From: UBA5066 sp048500275
GTDB taxonomy: Bacteria; Acidobacteriota; Thermoanaerobaculia; UBA5066
Direction of reading: 5' to 3'
Assembly (NCBI GenBank): GCA_048500275.1
Contig: JASNYI010000002.1
Coordinates: 1,550,001 to 1,614,000 of the forward strand
DNA: 64,000 bases
Both the position numbers and the translations under genes were made by a program. Within the stretch, counting starts at the first letter, position 1. Each line of letters opens with the position of its first letter. The notes below the pieces were generated by a model that did no database searches, had not been told where the DNA came from, and saw only the letters and a program-made list of their open reading frames with translations. Below, in pieces: positions 16,832 through 26,435 of the stretch.

Positions 16832-17679
16832 GCCGCCCCCTTCAGAGAGACTTCCGCCCCGAACGCCTCGGCCAGGGAGGCCGAACGGTGCCGGGAGAGG
16901 AGCCTCGAGAGCCGCGGGACGACGCGCGAGCGCCCGCCGAAGTGGACGAGCTTCTCGACGGGGGAAAGGTCCATCGGGGGGTGCTCCTCGTCGACCTCCC
17001 ACGGGTGGAGGTAGAGGACGGGGCTCTCGCCGCGGGTCAGCGCCCCCTCGACGGCGGCGGTCACCCGCGCCTCGCGCGACAGCCGGGAGGTCCAGCCGCC
17101 CCCGAGCATCGCGGGACGGCCGAAGAGGGTCCCGACCAGGGGAGGGACCTCGATCAGGCTGCCAGCGGGAGTCGTGAGGACGGTGGGACGCGTCGGGTTC
17201 CCCGGGTCGCCGATCGGCGGGACCGCCAGGAGCGAGGAATCGACGCGGAAGCCCTCCTCGACGAGGGTTGCAAGGTGGGGGCTCGCCGTCGACCTGAGCG
17301 ACCACTCCGGGGCGCGATAAGCGGCGACGGGCGCGCCCGCGACGTCCTCGAGGGAGGCCCGGGCGGCCCGGAGATCCGAGCGGAACTCGTTCACGGTCAT
17401 GGTGTCGGCCCGGCGGTGAAGGTCGCCGTGGCACCCGACCTCGTGGCCCGCCCCGGCGACGCGCCGGACGAGGTCCGGGTGCCGCCTCGCCACCCAGCCG
17501 AGGACGAAGAACGTCGCTCGCGACGAGGTCTCGTCGAGGAGGTCGAGGATCCGCTCCGTCGCGGGGACGACGCGGGAGGCGAAGCCTTCCCAGCGCTCGG
17601 GGACGTCGTAGACAGGGTGGCCGCAGACGTGGAACCACTCTTCGACGTCGACGGTCAGGACGAGCCGCGGGCCGGACAT
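16828..17679 (-). CDS. Polysaccharide deacetylase (NodB-type)
   Basis: 283 residues. The metal-binding motif begins TVDVEEWFHV, the His pair is in GHEVGCHGDLHR, the substrate-groove Arg in AYRAPEWSL and the C-terminal His in LYLHPWEVD. It belongs to the carbohydrate esterase 4 group, closest in pattern to the deacetylases of exopolysaccharide (PEP-CTERM/exosortase) loci. It would remove N-acetyl groups from a surface glycan. No signal peptide is visible, so it may act on a lipid-linked precursor in the cytoplasm. It is 9 bp downstream of the glycosyltransferase and overlaps the FabD-like gene by 4 nt. Confidence 0.9.
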   Translation of the reverse strand: MSGPRLVLTVDVEEWFHVCGHPVYDVPERWEGFASRVVPATERILDLLDETSSRATFFVLGWVARRHPDLVRRVAGAGHEVGCHGDLHRRADTMTVNEFRSDLRAARASLEDVAGAPVAAYRAPEWSLRSTASPHLATLVEEGFRVDSSLLAVPPIGDPGNPTRPTVLTTPAGSLIEVPPLVGTLFGRPAMLGGGWTSRLSREARVTAAVEGALTRGESPVLYLHPWEVDEEHPPMDLSPVEKLVHFGGRSRVVPRLSRLLSRHRSASLAEAFGAEVSLKGAA

Positions 17680-17688
17680 GCGGCCGGA

Positions 17689-18411
17689 TTATGACTCGTC
17701 GGAGCCGGTCGTCTTGAAGTGGACCGAGAGCCAGGAGGTGACCCAGGTGTCGCGGAACGGCCGGTAGTGGCGGTGACCGGTCGAGTAGATCGTCCGGACG
17801 GGGACGACCTCGAAGCGGCTCAGCTTCCGGGCCGCCTTGATGAGCATCTCGTTCTCTATGGCGTAGCGGTTGGCCGTCAGGCGAAGCTGCCGGAGGAGCC
17901 GCGTGGAGAGGACGCGGTAGCCCGACTGGCCGTCCTCGACCGGCAGGCCGGTCATCCGGGAGAGGACCTTGTCCCCCGTCTCGTTCGCCCTGCGGTTCCT
18001 GGCGGGCATCCCGTCGGGGCTTCCGAGGCGGGAGCCGATGACGAAGTCGGCTCCCCGCATGGCCGCCGAAAGGAGCGCGGGTAGGTCGTCGGGGTCGTGC
18101 TGGCCGTCCCCGTCGACGAACGCGACGTGCGTGAAGTCCCCCTCGAGGAGGAGGGCGAGCCCCTCGCGAAGGGCCCTCCCTTTACCACCATTTCGCTCGC
18201 GGCGCAGGACTTTCGCGCCGGCCTCCCGGGCGAGCTCCGAGGTGCGGTCTTCGCTCCCGTCGTCCACGACGAGCACCTCCGGCACGTGCCGGAGGAGGCC
18301 CTTGACCACGTCACCGACCCACGTTTCGCACCGAAACGCGGGAACGAGGGCGGCGGGCCGAAAGGCGCTTTCTGGAGTTGACGTGCCCCGCAACTTTGTG
18401 AAAATTAGCAC
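17689..18411 (-). CDS. Family 2 glycosyltransferase (polyprenyl-phosphate-hexose-synthase like)
   Basis: About 240 residues with a GT-A fold: AALVPAFRCETWVGDVV, VLVVDDGSEDRTSE, GDFTHVAFVDGDGQHDPDD and DFVIGSRLGSPDG are the standard nucleotide-sugar and metal motifs. It resembles dolichol/polyprenyl-phosphate mannose or glucose synthases without C-terminal membrane helices. The start is uncertain: GTG 18411 is used, TTG 18393 is an alternative; both sit inside the divergent nuoA promoter/Rex site. It heads the deacetylase-FabD-FabG-ACP run and probably supplies or extends a lipid-linked sugar. Confidence 0.85.
   Translation of the reverse strand: MLIFTKLRGTSTPESAFRPAALVPAFRCETWVGDVVKGLLRHVPEVLVVDDGSEDRTSELAREAGAKVLRRERNGGKGRALREGLALLLEGDFTHVAFVDGDGQHDPDDLPALLSAAMRGADFVIGSRLGSPDGMPARNRRANETGDKVLSRMTGLPVEDGQSGYRVLSTRLLRQLRLTANRYAIENEMLIKAARKLSRFEVVPVRTIYSTGHRHYRPFRDTWVTSWLSVHFKTTGSDES
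18378..18406 (+). promoter_or_regulatory. Predicted promoter of the nuo operon
   Basis: TTGACG (18378-18383) followed after 17 bp by AAAATT (18401-18406), a weak -10. The start codon of nuoA is 14 bp downstream. The -10 lies entirely inside the candidate Rex operator, so binding would block RNA polymerase. Confidence 0.45.
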
Positions 18412-18413
18412 GA
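18396..18413 (+). promoter_or_regulatory. Candidate Rex operator
   Basis: TTGTGAAAATTAGCACGA: the left half matches the Rex half-site TTGTGAA at 7 of 7 positions, followed by a 4-bp spacer and a right half AGCACGA matching TTCACAA at 4 of 7. A rex gene closes the same operon. Rex represses respiratory genes including nuo in Streptomyces and releases DNA when NADH is high. Confidence 0.6.
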
Positions 18414-18420
18414 GCGCCTC

Positions 18421-18783
18421 ATGGGCACACCTGACGCTTTCCTCCCCATCCTCCTCATGCTCACCGCGGCCGCGATCATCGGGGCCGCCCTCCTGTTCCT
18501 GAACGGGGTGCTGGGCCGCAAGGTCAGGACCCTCCGCAAGCTCGGTCCGTACGAGAGCGGCCTGCCGCTCCTCGACGACTCCCGCAAGCGGATATCCGTC
18601 AAGTTCTTCATCGTCGCGATGGTCTTCATCCTCTTCGACGTGGAGACGGGCTTCCTCTGGCCGTGGGCCACCGTCCTCGGGGAGGGCGGCTGGGTCGTCT
18701 TCTGGCCGATGTTCGTCTTCCTCGTCGTCCTGGCCCTCGCGGACGCCTACCTCTGGAAGAAGGGAGCGTTCGACTGGGAATGA
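18421..18783 (+). CDS. nuoA: NADH-quinone oxidoreductase subunit A
   Basis: 120 residues, three transmembrane helices. The family signature KLGPYESGLP is followed by ISVKFFIVAMVFILFDVET, where the acidic residue in the second helix is conserved. NuoA helps form the quinone tunnel at the junction of the membrane and peripheral arms of complex I. It is the first gene of the operon, and its stop overlaps the next start (ATGA). Normally nuoB follows; here nuoE does. Confidence 0.95.
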   Translation: MGTPDAFLPILLMLTAAAIIGAALLFLNGVLGRKVRTLRKLGPYESGLPLLDDSRKRISVKFFIVAMVFILFDVETGFLWPWATVLGEGGWVVFWPMFVFLVVLALADAYLWKKGAFDWE

Positions 18784-19337
18784 GCGGCGGCGCGAGCACA
18801 CCCGTGGAAACCCTTCCCGGACAGCCCCCCGTCGGCGAGCACGGCGCGCTCTCCTGCGGGAAGGAGCTCTCCTTCTCCCCGGCGGCCGAGGAGCGCTTTC
18901 AGAGGCTCCTGACCCGCTACCCGACGAAGCAGGCGGCCCTCCTCCCGACGCTCTGGATCGCGCAGGGAGAGTGGGGCTGGATCTCGAGGGAGGCCGTCGA
19001 CTACGTCGCCGCCCGACTCTCGCTGGCTCCCGCCTTCGTCTGGGGCGTCGTGACCTTCTACACGATGTACAACCGGGCGCCCGTCGGGAAGCACCTTATC
19101 CAAGTCTGCACCTCGATCTCGTGCCACCTCAATGGCGCCGAGGAGGTCTTCCACGCCTGCCGCAAGAAGCTCGGCGACCTGAAACCGGGCCAGACGTCGG
19201 CCGACGGAAAGTTCACCGTCGTCGAGGTGGAGTGCCTCGCCCAGTGCGACAAGGCGCCCGCCGTCATGGTCAACGACGACGATTACGAGCGGGTCACGCT
19301 CGAGAATCTCGACGCCTTCCTCTCCGAGCTGAAATGA
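18780..19337 (+). CDS. nuoE: NADH-quinone oxidoreductase subunit E
   Basis: 185 residues, thioredoxin-like [2Fe-2S] subunit of the NADH-oxidising module. The four cluster ligands are in CTSISCHLNG and ECLAQCDKAP. The N-terminal extension (about 25 residues, low complexity) is not conserved in the family. ATG at 18780 overlaps the nuoA stop; the stop overlaps nuoF in the same way. Confidence 0.95.
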   Translation: MSGGASTPVETLPGQPPVGEHGALSCGKELSFSPAAEERFQRLLTRYPTKQAALLPTLWIAQGEWGWISREAVDYVAARLSLAPAFVWGVVTFYTMYNRAPVGKHLIQVCTSISCHLNGAEEVFHACRKKLGDLKPGQTSADGKFTVVEVECLAQCDKAPAVMVNDDDYERVTLENLDAFLSELK

Positions 19338-20701
19338 GCGAATTCCAGCCCGTCCTCTCCGCCCGAATCGGGAAGAAAGACTCCTGCGCCCTCGCGACCT
19401 ACGTCGCCGACGGGGGCTACGAATCCTGGAAGAGGATCCTCGCCGGCTCGAAGACGGGCGAGTGGACCCCGGCGAGGGTCACCGACCTGGTCAAGGCCTC
19501 GGGCCTCCGGGGCCGCGGCGGCGCCGGCTTCCCCACCGGGATGAAGTGGACCTTCGTCCCGCCGGAGGAGAAGCGGGGCGCCAGGCCCGTCTACCTTCTC
19601 TGCAACGCCGACGAATCGGAGCCCGGGACCTTCAAGGACCGGATCCTGATCGAGAAGGACCCCCACCAGATCCTCGAGGGGATGATGCTGTCGAGCTTCG
19701 CGCTCGACGTGAAGCACGCCTACATCTACATCCGCGGGGAGATGGTGCACGGCGCCGAGATCCTGAACGCCGCGATCGACGAGGCCTATGCGGCGGGCCT
19801 CCTCGGGACGAACGTCCTCGGGAGCGGCCTCGACCTCGACATCACGGTCCACCGGGGCGCGGGGGCCTACATCTGCGGCGAGGAGACGGCCCTCATCGAG
19901 AGCCTCGAGGGCAAGCGCGGGCACCCGCGCATCAAGCCCCCCTTCCCCGCCGTCTCGGGCGTGTGGGACGCGCCGACCGTCGTCAACAACGTCGAGACCC
20001 TCTGCTGCGTGAAGCACATCGTCGACCGCGGCCCGGAGTGGTTCAAGGGGATCGGCCGCAACGAGCGGAACACGGGACCGAAGCTCTACTGCATGTCCGG
20101 CCACGTCGAGAGGCCGGGCGTCTACGAGGCCCCGATGGGGATCTCCTTCCGCGACCTCCTCGCGATGGCGGGCGGGATGCGGCAGGGGCGGAAGGTCAAG
20201 GCGGTCATCCCGGGAGGCTCCTCGGCCCCGATGCTGACGGGCGAGGAGATCATGGACGTCCCGATGGACTTCGACGGCGTCGCCGCCGCCGGGTCGATGC
20301 TCGGCTCGGCCGCCGTCATCGTCATGGACGAGACGACCGACATGCCGCTGGCGCTGAAGAACATCGCGAAGTTCTACGCGCACGAGTCGTGCGGGCAGTG
20401 CACGCCGTGCCGCGAGGGGTGTCCCTGGCTCCTCAAGATGCTCAGGCGCATCGTGACCGGCCACGGGAAGCCGGCCGACGTCGACCTCCTCCTGCAGGTG
20501 GCCGGCCAGATGGGGAACGGGATGACGATCTGCGTCTTCGCGGACGCCGCGATCGCCCCGGTCCTCTCGGCGATCCCGAAGTTCCGCGCCGAGTTCGACG
20601 CCTACGTCGCCAGGTCCGTGGCGCCGGGTTTCGAGGTGCCCGCCTCGTCCCAGATCACCCCGAAGCTCGCCGAGCGGATGGCGGAAGGGATGCACTCCTG
20701 A
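19334..20701 (+). CDS. nuoF: NADH-quinone oxidoreductase subunit F
   Basis: 455 residues. FMN/NADH site GRGGAGFPTGMKW and the second glycine loop GAGAYICGEETALI; the [4Fe-4S] cluster N3 ligands are in SCGQCTPCREG and a distal Cys in TICVFAD. It takes a hydride from NADH and passes electrons to the Fe-S chain in NuoE/NuoG. Overlaps nuoE (ATGA) and touches nuoG (TGATG). Confidence 0.96.
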   Translation: MSEFQPVLSARIGKKDSCALATYVADGGYESWKRILAGSKTGEWTPARVTDLVKASGLRGRGGAGFPTGMKWTFVPPEEKRGARPVYLLCNADESEPGTFKDRILIEKDPHQILEGMMLSSFALDVKHAYIYIRGEMVHGAEILNAAIDEAYAAGLLGTNVLGSGLDLDITVHRGAGAYICGEETALIESLEGKRGHPRIKPPFPAVSGVWDAPTVVNNVETLCCVKHIVDRGPEWFKGIGRNERNTGPKLYCMSGHVERPGVYEAPMGISFRDLLAMAGGMRQGRKVKAVIPGGSSAPMLTGEEIMDVPMDFDGVAAAGSMLGSAAVIVMDETTDMPLALKNIAKFYAHESCGQCTPCREGCPWLLKMLRRIVTGHGKPADVDLLLQVAGQMGNGMTICVFADAAIAPVLSAIPKFRAEFDAYVARSVAPGFEVPASSQITPKLAERMAEGMHS

Positions 20702-22398
20702 TGGCGAAGGTCACCGTCGACGGAAGGGCCGTCGAGGTCCCGGACGGCACGAACGTCCTCGAGGCGTGCCGGGCGGCCGGGGTCGACGTCCCCCACTTCT
20801 GCTACCACCCGCGCCTCTCGATCGTCGGCCAGTGCCGGATGTGCATGGTCGAGATCGAGGGGGTGCCGAAGATCCAGGCCTCCTGCACGGTCCCCGTGCG
20901 CGACGGCATGGTCGTCCTGGCGAGCTCGGAGAAGGCCCTCGCCGCGCGAAACGCGACGATGGAGTTCCTCCTCATCAACCACCCGCTCGACTGCCCCATC
21001 TGCGACCAGGCGGGCGAGTGCAGGCTCCAGGACAACGCCGTCGCGGCGGGCCTCCCCGTGTCGAGGACGGTCGAGCCGCGGAGGCAGTTCCCCGGCTACG
21101 ACCGGACGAGCATCGGCCCCCACGTCATCGCCGACATGACGCGCTGCATCCAGTGCACGCGCTGCATCCGGTTCTGCGAGGAGATCGCCGGGACGGGCGA
21201 GTTGACGTTCATCGAGCGGGGCGGCCACACCATCGTCTGGACCCACGAGGGCCGGGAGCTCGCCAACGAGTGGTCGGCCTGCGCCGCCGACGTCTGCCCC
21301 GTCGGCGCCCTGACGACGAAGGACTTCCGCTTCAGGAAGCGCGTCTGGTGGCTCGACAAGACCCGTTCGGTCTGCGACGGCTGCGAGATCGGCTGCAACG
21401 TCTCGATCGAGCACCGCGACCGAATCGTCCACCGCTTCCTCCCCAGGGTGAACCTCGCGGTGAACGACTTCTGGATGTGCGACTACGGCCGCTTCCGCGC
21501 CGAGGAGCTCAACGGGAACGACTTCACCCGCCCCGTGATCCGGAGCGGCGGGAAGGCCCGCGAGACCCACTGGGGCGAGGCGCTCGACGCGGTGAAGGCC
21601 GCCGTCGACGCCGCCGTCGCGAAGGACCCGGCTTCCGTCCTCGTCCTCGGCTCGGCCCGCCTCTCCACGGAGGAGAGCTGGCTCCTCGCGCAGCTCTTCA
21701 AGGGGACGGCGGGGGCCGCTCACGTCGAGTTCCACGCCGACCTCGGCCCGGAGCGGAAGATCAAGAACCCGGCCGTCCCGGGCGGCTGGCTCCTCGGGAA
21801 GGAGGCCGCGCCGAACTCGCGCGGCGCCGAGGCCGCGGGCGTCGCGCGCGCCGGGAAGGGCTCGGCCCTCGCCCGCCTCCTCGACGGTTCGCACACGCCC
21901 GACGTCCTCTACGTCGCCGACGCGGAGTTCACCGCGCGGACAGCCGACCCCGCGTTCGTGGCCTCCCTCCGACGTGCGAAGACGCTCGTCGTCCACGGCC
22001 GGCGGACGAGCCCGCTGACGGAGGCCGCCGACGTCCTCCTCCCGGTGGCGAGCCTCGCCGGCAAGGAGGGGACGTTCGTGAACGTCCTCGGCCTCGTCCA
22101 GCGCTTCCAGCTCGCCGTCGTCCCGCCGCCGATCGTGAGGACCGACCTCGAGGTCCTCCTCCACCTCGGGAAGAGGTGGGGCGTCTTCGACCCGCAGTGG
22201 ACGGCGAAGGCCGTCTTCGAGAGGATGCGCGAGAGCGTGCCGGGCTACGCCGGGCTCGAGTGGGATGCGCCGGCCCTCGTCGGCAACGACGCCTCGGCCT
22301 CCCCCGTCTCGGCCTACGACGTCCTCCTCGAGCGGCGCCTCGCCGGCCCCGCCGAGATCCTCGCCGAGGCCGCCGCCGCGGCCGGAGGAGAGAAGTGA
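20701..22398 (+). CDS. nuoG: NADH-quinone oxidoreductase subunit G (short form)
   Basis: 565 residues. N-terminal ferredoxin domain with [2Fe-2S] ligands in HFCYHPRLSIVGQCRMC; His/Cys ligands in HPLDCPICDQAGEC; a two-cluster section CIQCTRCIRFC and CAADVCPVGAL; then a further CDGCEIGC. The remainder is a shortened molybdopterin-oxidoreductase-like domain (about residues 220-560), shorter than in most bacterial NuoG proteins, which reach 700-900 residues. All electron-transfer clusters are present; only the structural tail is reduced. Confidence 0.94.
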   Translation: MAKVTVDGRAVEVPDGTNVLEACRAAGVDVPHFCYHPRLSIVGQCRMCMVEIEGVPKIQASCTVPVRDGMVVLASSEKALAARNATMEFLLINHPLDCPICDQAGECRLQDNAVAAGLPVSRTVEPRRQFPGYDRTSIGPHVIADMTRCIQCTRCIRFCEEIAGTGELTFIERGGHTIVWTHEGRELANEWSACAADVCPVGALTTKDFRFRKRVWWLDKTRSVCDGCEIGCNVSIEHRDRIVHRFLPRVNLAVNDFWMCDYGRFRAEELNGNDFTRPVIRSGGKARETHWGEALDAVKAAVDAAVAKDPASVLVLGSARLSTEESWLLAQLFKGTAGAAHVEFHADLGPERKIKNPAVPGGWLLGKEAAPNSRGAEAAGVARAGKGSALARLLDGSHTPDVLYVADAEFTARTADPAFVASLRRAKTLVVHGRRTSPLTEAADVLLPVASLAGKEGTFVNVLGLVQRFQLAVVPPPIVRTDLEVLLHLGKRWGVFDPQWTAKAVFERMRESVPGYAGLEWDAPALVGNDASASPVSAYDVLLERRLAGPAEILAEAAAAAGGEK

Positions 22399-23429
22399 GC
22401 GACGCCACCTTCCTCGTCTTCGCGGCCATCGCGAAGATCCTCCTCGTCTGGGCGATCGCCCTGGCGGCCCTCCTCCCGAACCTCGTCTGGGCCGAGCGGC
22501 GCGGCGCCGGGATGATCCAGGACCGGCCCGGCCCGAACCGCGTGGGGCCCTTCGGCCTCTTCCAGGCCGTCGCGGACGTGATCAAGCTCTTCATGAAGGA
22601 AGACGTCACGCCGCTCTACGTCGACCGGCTCCTCTACAACCTTGCGCCCTGGATCACGATGTTGCCGGCCCTCGTGACGTTCGCCGTCATCCCGTTCGGC
22701 TCGAGCCTCCCGGTCACGCTCGACGGCGTCACGCGCGAGGTCCCGCTCATCATCGCGGACGTCAACATCGGCATCCTCTTCGTCTTCGCCTTCGCCTCGC
22801 TCGGGGTGTACGGCATCGTCCTGGCCGGCTGGGCCTCGAACAACAAGTACTCCCTGATGGGCGGCCTGCGCGCCTCGGCCCAGATCATCAGCTACGAGCT
22901 CGCGATGGGCTTCGCGGCGGCCGCGACCTTCCTCGCCCCGGGCTCCCTGCGCCTCCCGGCCGTCGTCGAGTGGCAGCAGGCGCACGTCTGGAACGTCGTG
23001 CCCCAGTTCGTCGGGTTCCTGGTCTTCCTGATCGCGGTCTTCGCCGAGACGAACCGGCTCCCGTTCGACCTCGCCGAGGCCGAGGCGGAGCTCGTCGCCG
23101 GCTTCCACACCGAGTACTCGGCCTTCAAGTTCGGCATGTTCTTCATGGGCGAGTACGCGAACATCATCGCCGCCTCGGGTCTCGTGGTGACCCTCTACCT
23201 CGGCGGATGGTCGCTCCCGGGAGTCGAGTTCACCGGGGTCTGGGGGGGCCTCGCCTCGATCGCCGTCTTCTTCGCGAAGACCCTCGCGGTCATCGCCCTC
23301 TTCATCTGGGTCCGCTGGACGTTCCCCCGCTTCCGGTACGACCAGCTGATGGACCTGGGGTGGAAGGTCCTCCTCCCGGTTTCCTTCGTCCATTTGATCG
23401 TCGTCGCGGCGTTCGTCGCCGCGAAGTGA
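22395..23429 (+). CDS. nuoH: NADH-quinone oxidoreductase subunit H
   Basis: 344 residues, about eight transmembrane helices. Landmarks: ERRGAGMIQDRPGPNRVGP near the quinone entrance, GGLRASAQIISYELAMG, and AETNRLPFDLAEAEAELVAG with the conserved acidic loop. NuoH binds the peripheral arm and shapes the quinone pocket. GTG at 22395 overlaps the nuoG stop. nuoI, which normally follows, is absent. Confidence 0.96.
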   Translation: MSDATFLVFAAIAKILLVWAIALAALLPNLVWAERRGAGMIQDRPGPNRVGPFGLFQAVADVIKLFMKEDVTPLYVDRLLYNLAPWITMLPALVTFAVIPFGSSLPVTLDGVTREVPLIIADVNIGILFVFAFASLGVYGIVLAGWASNNKYSLMGGLRASAQIISYELAMGFAAAATFLAPGSLRLPAVVEWQQAHVWNVVPQFVGFLVFLIAVFAETNRLPFDLAEAEAELVAGFHTEYSAFKFGMFFMGEYANIIAASGLVVTLYLGGWSLPGVEFTGVWGGLASIAVFFAKTLAVIALFIWVRWTFPRFRYDQLMDLGWKVLLPVSFVHLIVVAAFVAAK

Positions 23430-23442
23430 GGGGCTGAAGCCG

Positions 23443-23955
23443 ATGTCGCTCGAGCTCGTCGTCTTCGCGATCGCCTCGGGGCTCGCGATCGTCTCCGCCC
23501 TCGCGATGGTCGTCGTCAAGACGCCCGTCCGGAGCGTGATCTCGCTCGTCCTGACCTTCTTCGCGCTCGCGGTCCTCTCGGTCCTCCTGGCGGCGCCCTT
23601 CATCGCGGCCCTCCAGGTGATCGTCTACGCCGGCGCGATCCTCGTCCTCTTCCTCTTCGTCGTCATGCTGCTGAACCTGCAGCGCGAGGCCGAGGGGACG
23701 GACCAGCGGCCGATCCAGAAGCTCCTCGGCCTCGTCTCGGTCGTCGCCCTCGGCGGCCTCCTTCTCGGCGTGACGCTCCGGGCGGGCCCCCCGCCCGTCC
23801 CGGTCACCGGCGGGCTCATCCCGGCGAACGACGAGATCCCGATCCTCGGCAGGCTCCTCTTCTCCGACTACCTGCTCGCCTTCGAGGCGCTCTCGGTCCT
23901 CCTTCTCCTGGCGGCCGTCGGCGCGCTCGTCCTCTCCAAGCGGAGGTTCGACTGA
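23443..23955 (+). CDS. nuoJ: NADH-quinone oxidoreductase subunit J
   Basis: 170 residues, five predicted helices. VIYAGAILVLFLFVVMLLN is the family's best conserved helix (the pi-bulge helix of subunit ND6). The start is 13 bp after nuoH. Part of the proton-pumping arm. Confidence 0.94.
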   Translation: MSLELVVFAIASGLAIVSALAMVVVKTPVRSVISLVLTFFALAVLSVLLAAPFIAALQVIVYAGAILVLFLFVVMLLNLQREAEGTDQRPIQKLLGLVSVVALGGLLLGVTLRAGPPPVPVTGGLIPANDEIPILGRLLFSDYLLAFEALSVLLLLAAVGALVLSKRRFD

Positions 23956-23971
23956 GATGGAGGGCTCCGCG

Positions 23972-24295
23972 ATGAACGCCGTCGTCCCGATGACCGTCCC
24001 CCTGAACGCCTACCTGGCCGTGGGGACGATCCTCTTCGTCATCGGGCTCGCCGGGGTGCTCCTGAAGAGGAACACGCTCTCGATCTTCCTCTCGATCGAG
24101 CTGATGATGAACGCCGTCAACCTCCTCATCCTGGCCTACGCGAGGATGTGGGGGGACCCGGGCGGCCAGATGGTCGTCTTCTTCGTGATCGCCATCGCCG
24201 CCGCCGAGGCGGCGGTCGGCCTCGCGATCTTCATCGCCCTCTTCCGGGCGAAGCGGACCATCGACGTCGACAAGCTCGGCTCGCTGAAGTGGTGA
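23972..24295 (+). CDS. nuoK: NADH-quinone oxidoreductase subunit K
   Basis: 107 residues, three helices. GVLLKRNTLSIFLSIELMMNAVNLL contains the conserved Glu used in proton transfer, and a second acidic residue lies in AAAEAAVGLAI. An in-frame ATG at 23957 exists, but GGAGGG at 23959-23964 sits 7 nt before the ATG at 23972, so the shorter protein is preferred. Confidence 0.94.
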   Translation: MNAVVPMTVPLNAYLAVGTILFVIGLAGVLLKRNTLSIFLSIELMMNAVNLLILAYARMWGDPGGQMVVFFVIAIAAAEAAVGLAIFIALFRAKRTIDVDKLGSLKW

Positions 24296-24308
24296 GGGAA
24301 AGGACGTC

Positions 24309-26429
<2,121 letters not shown>

Positions 26430-26435
26430 GAGAGC

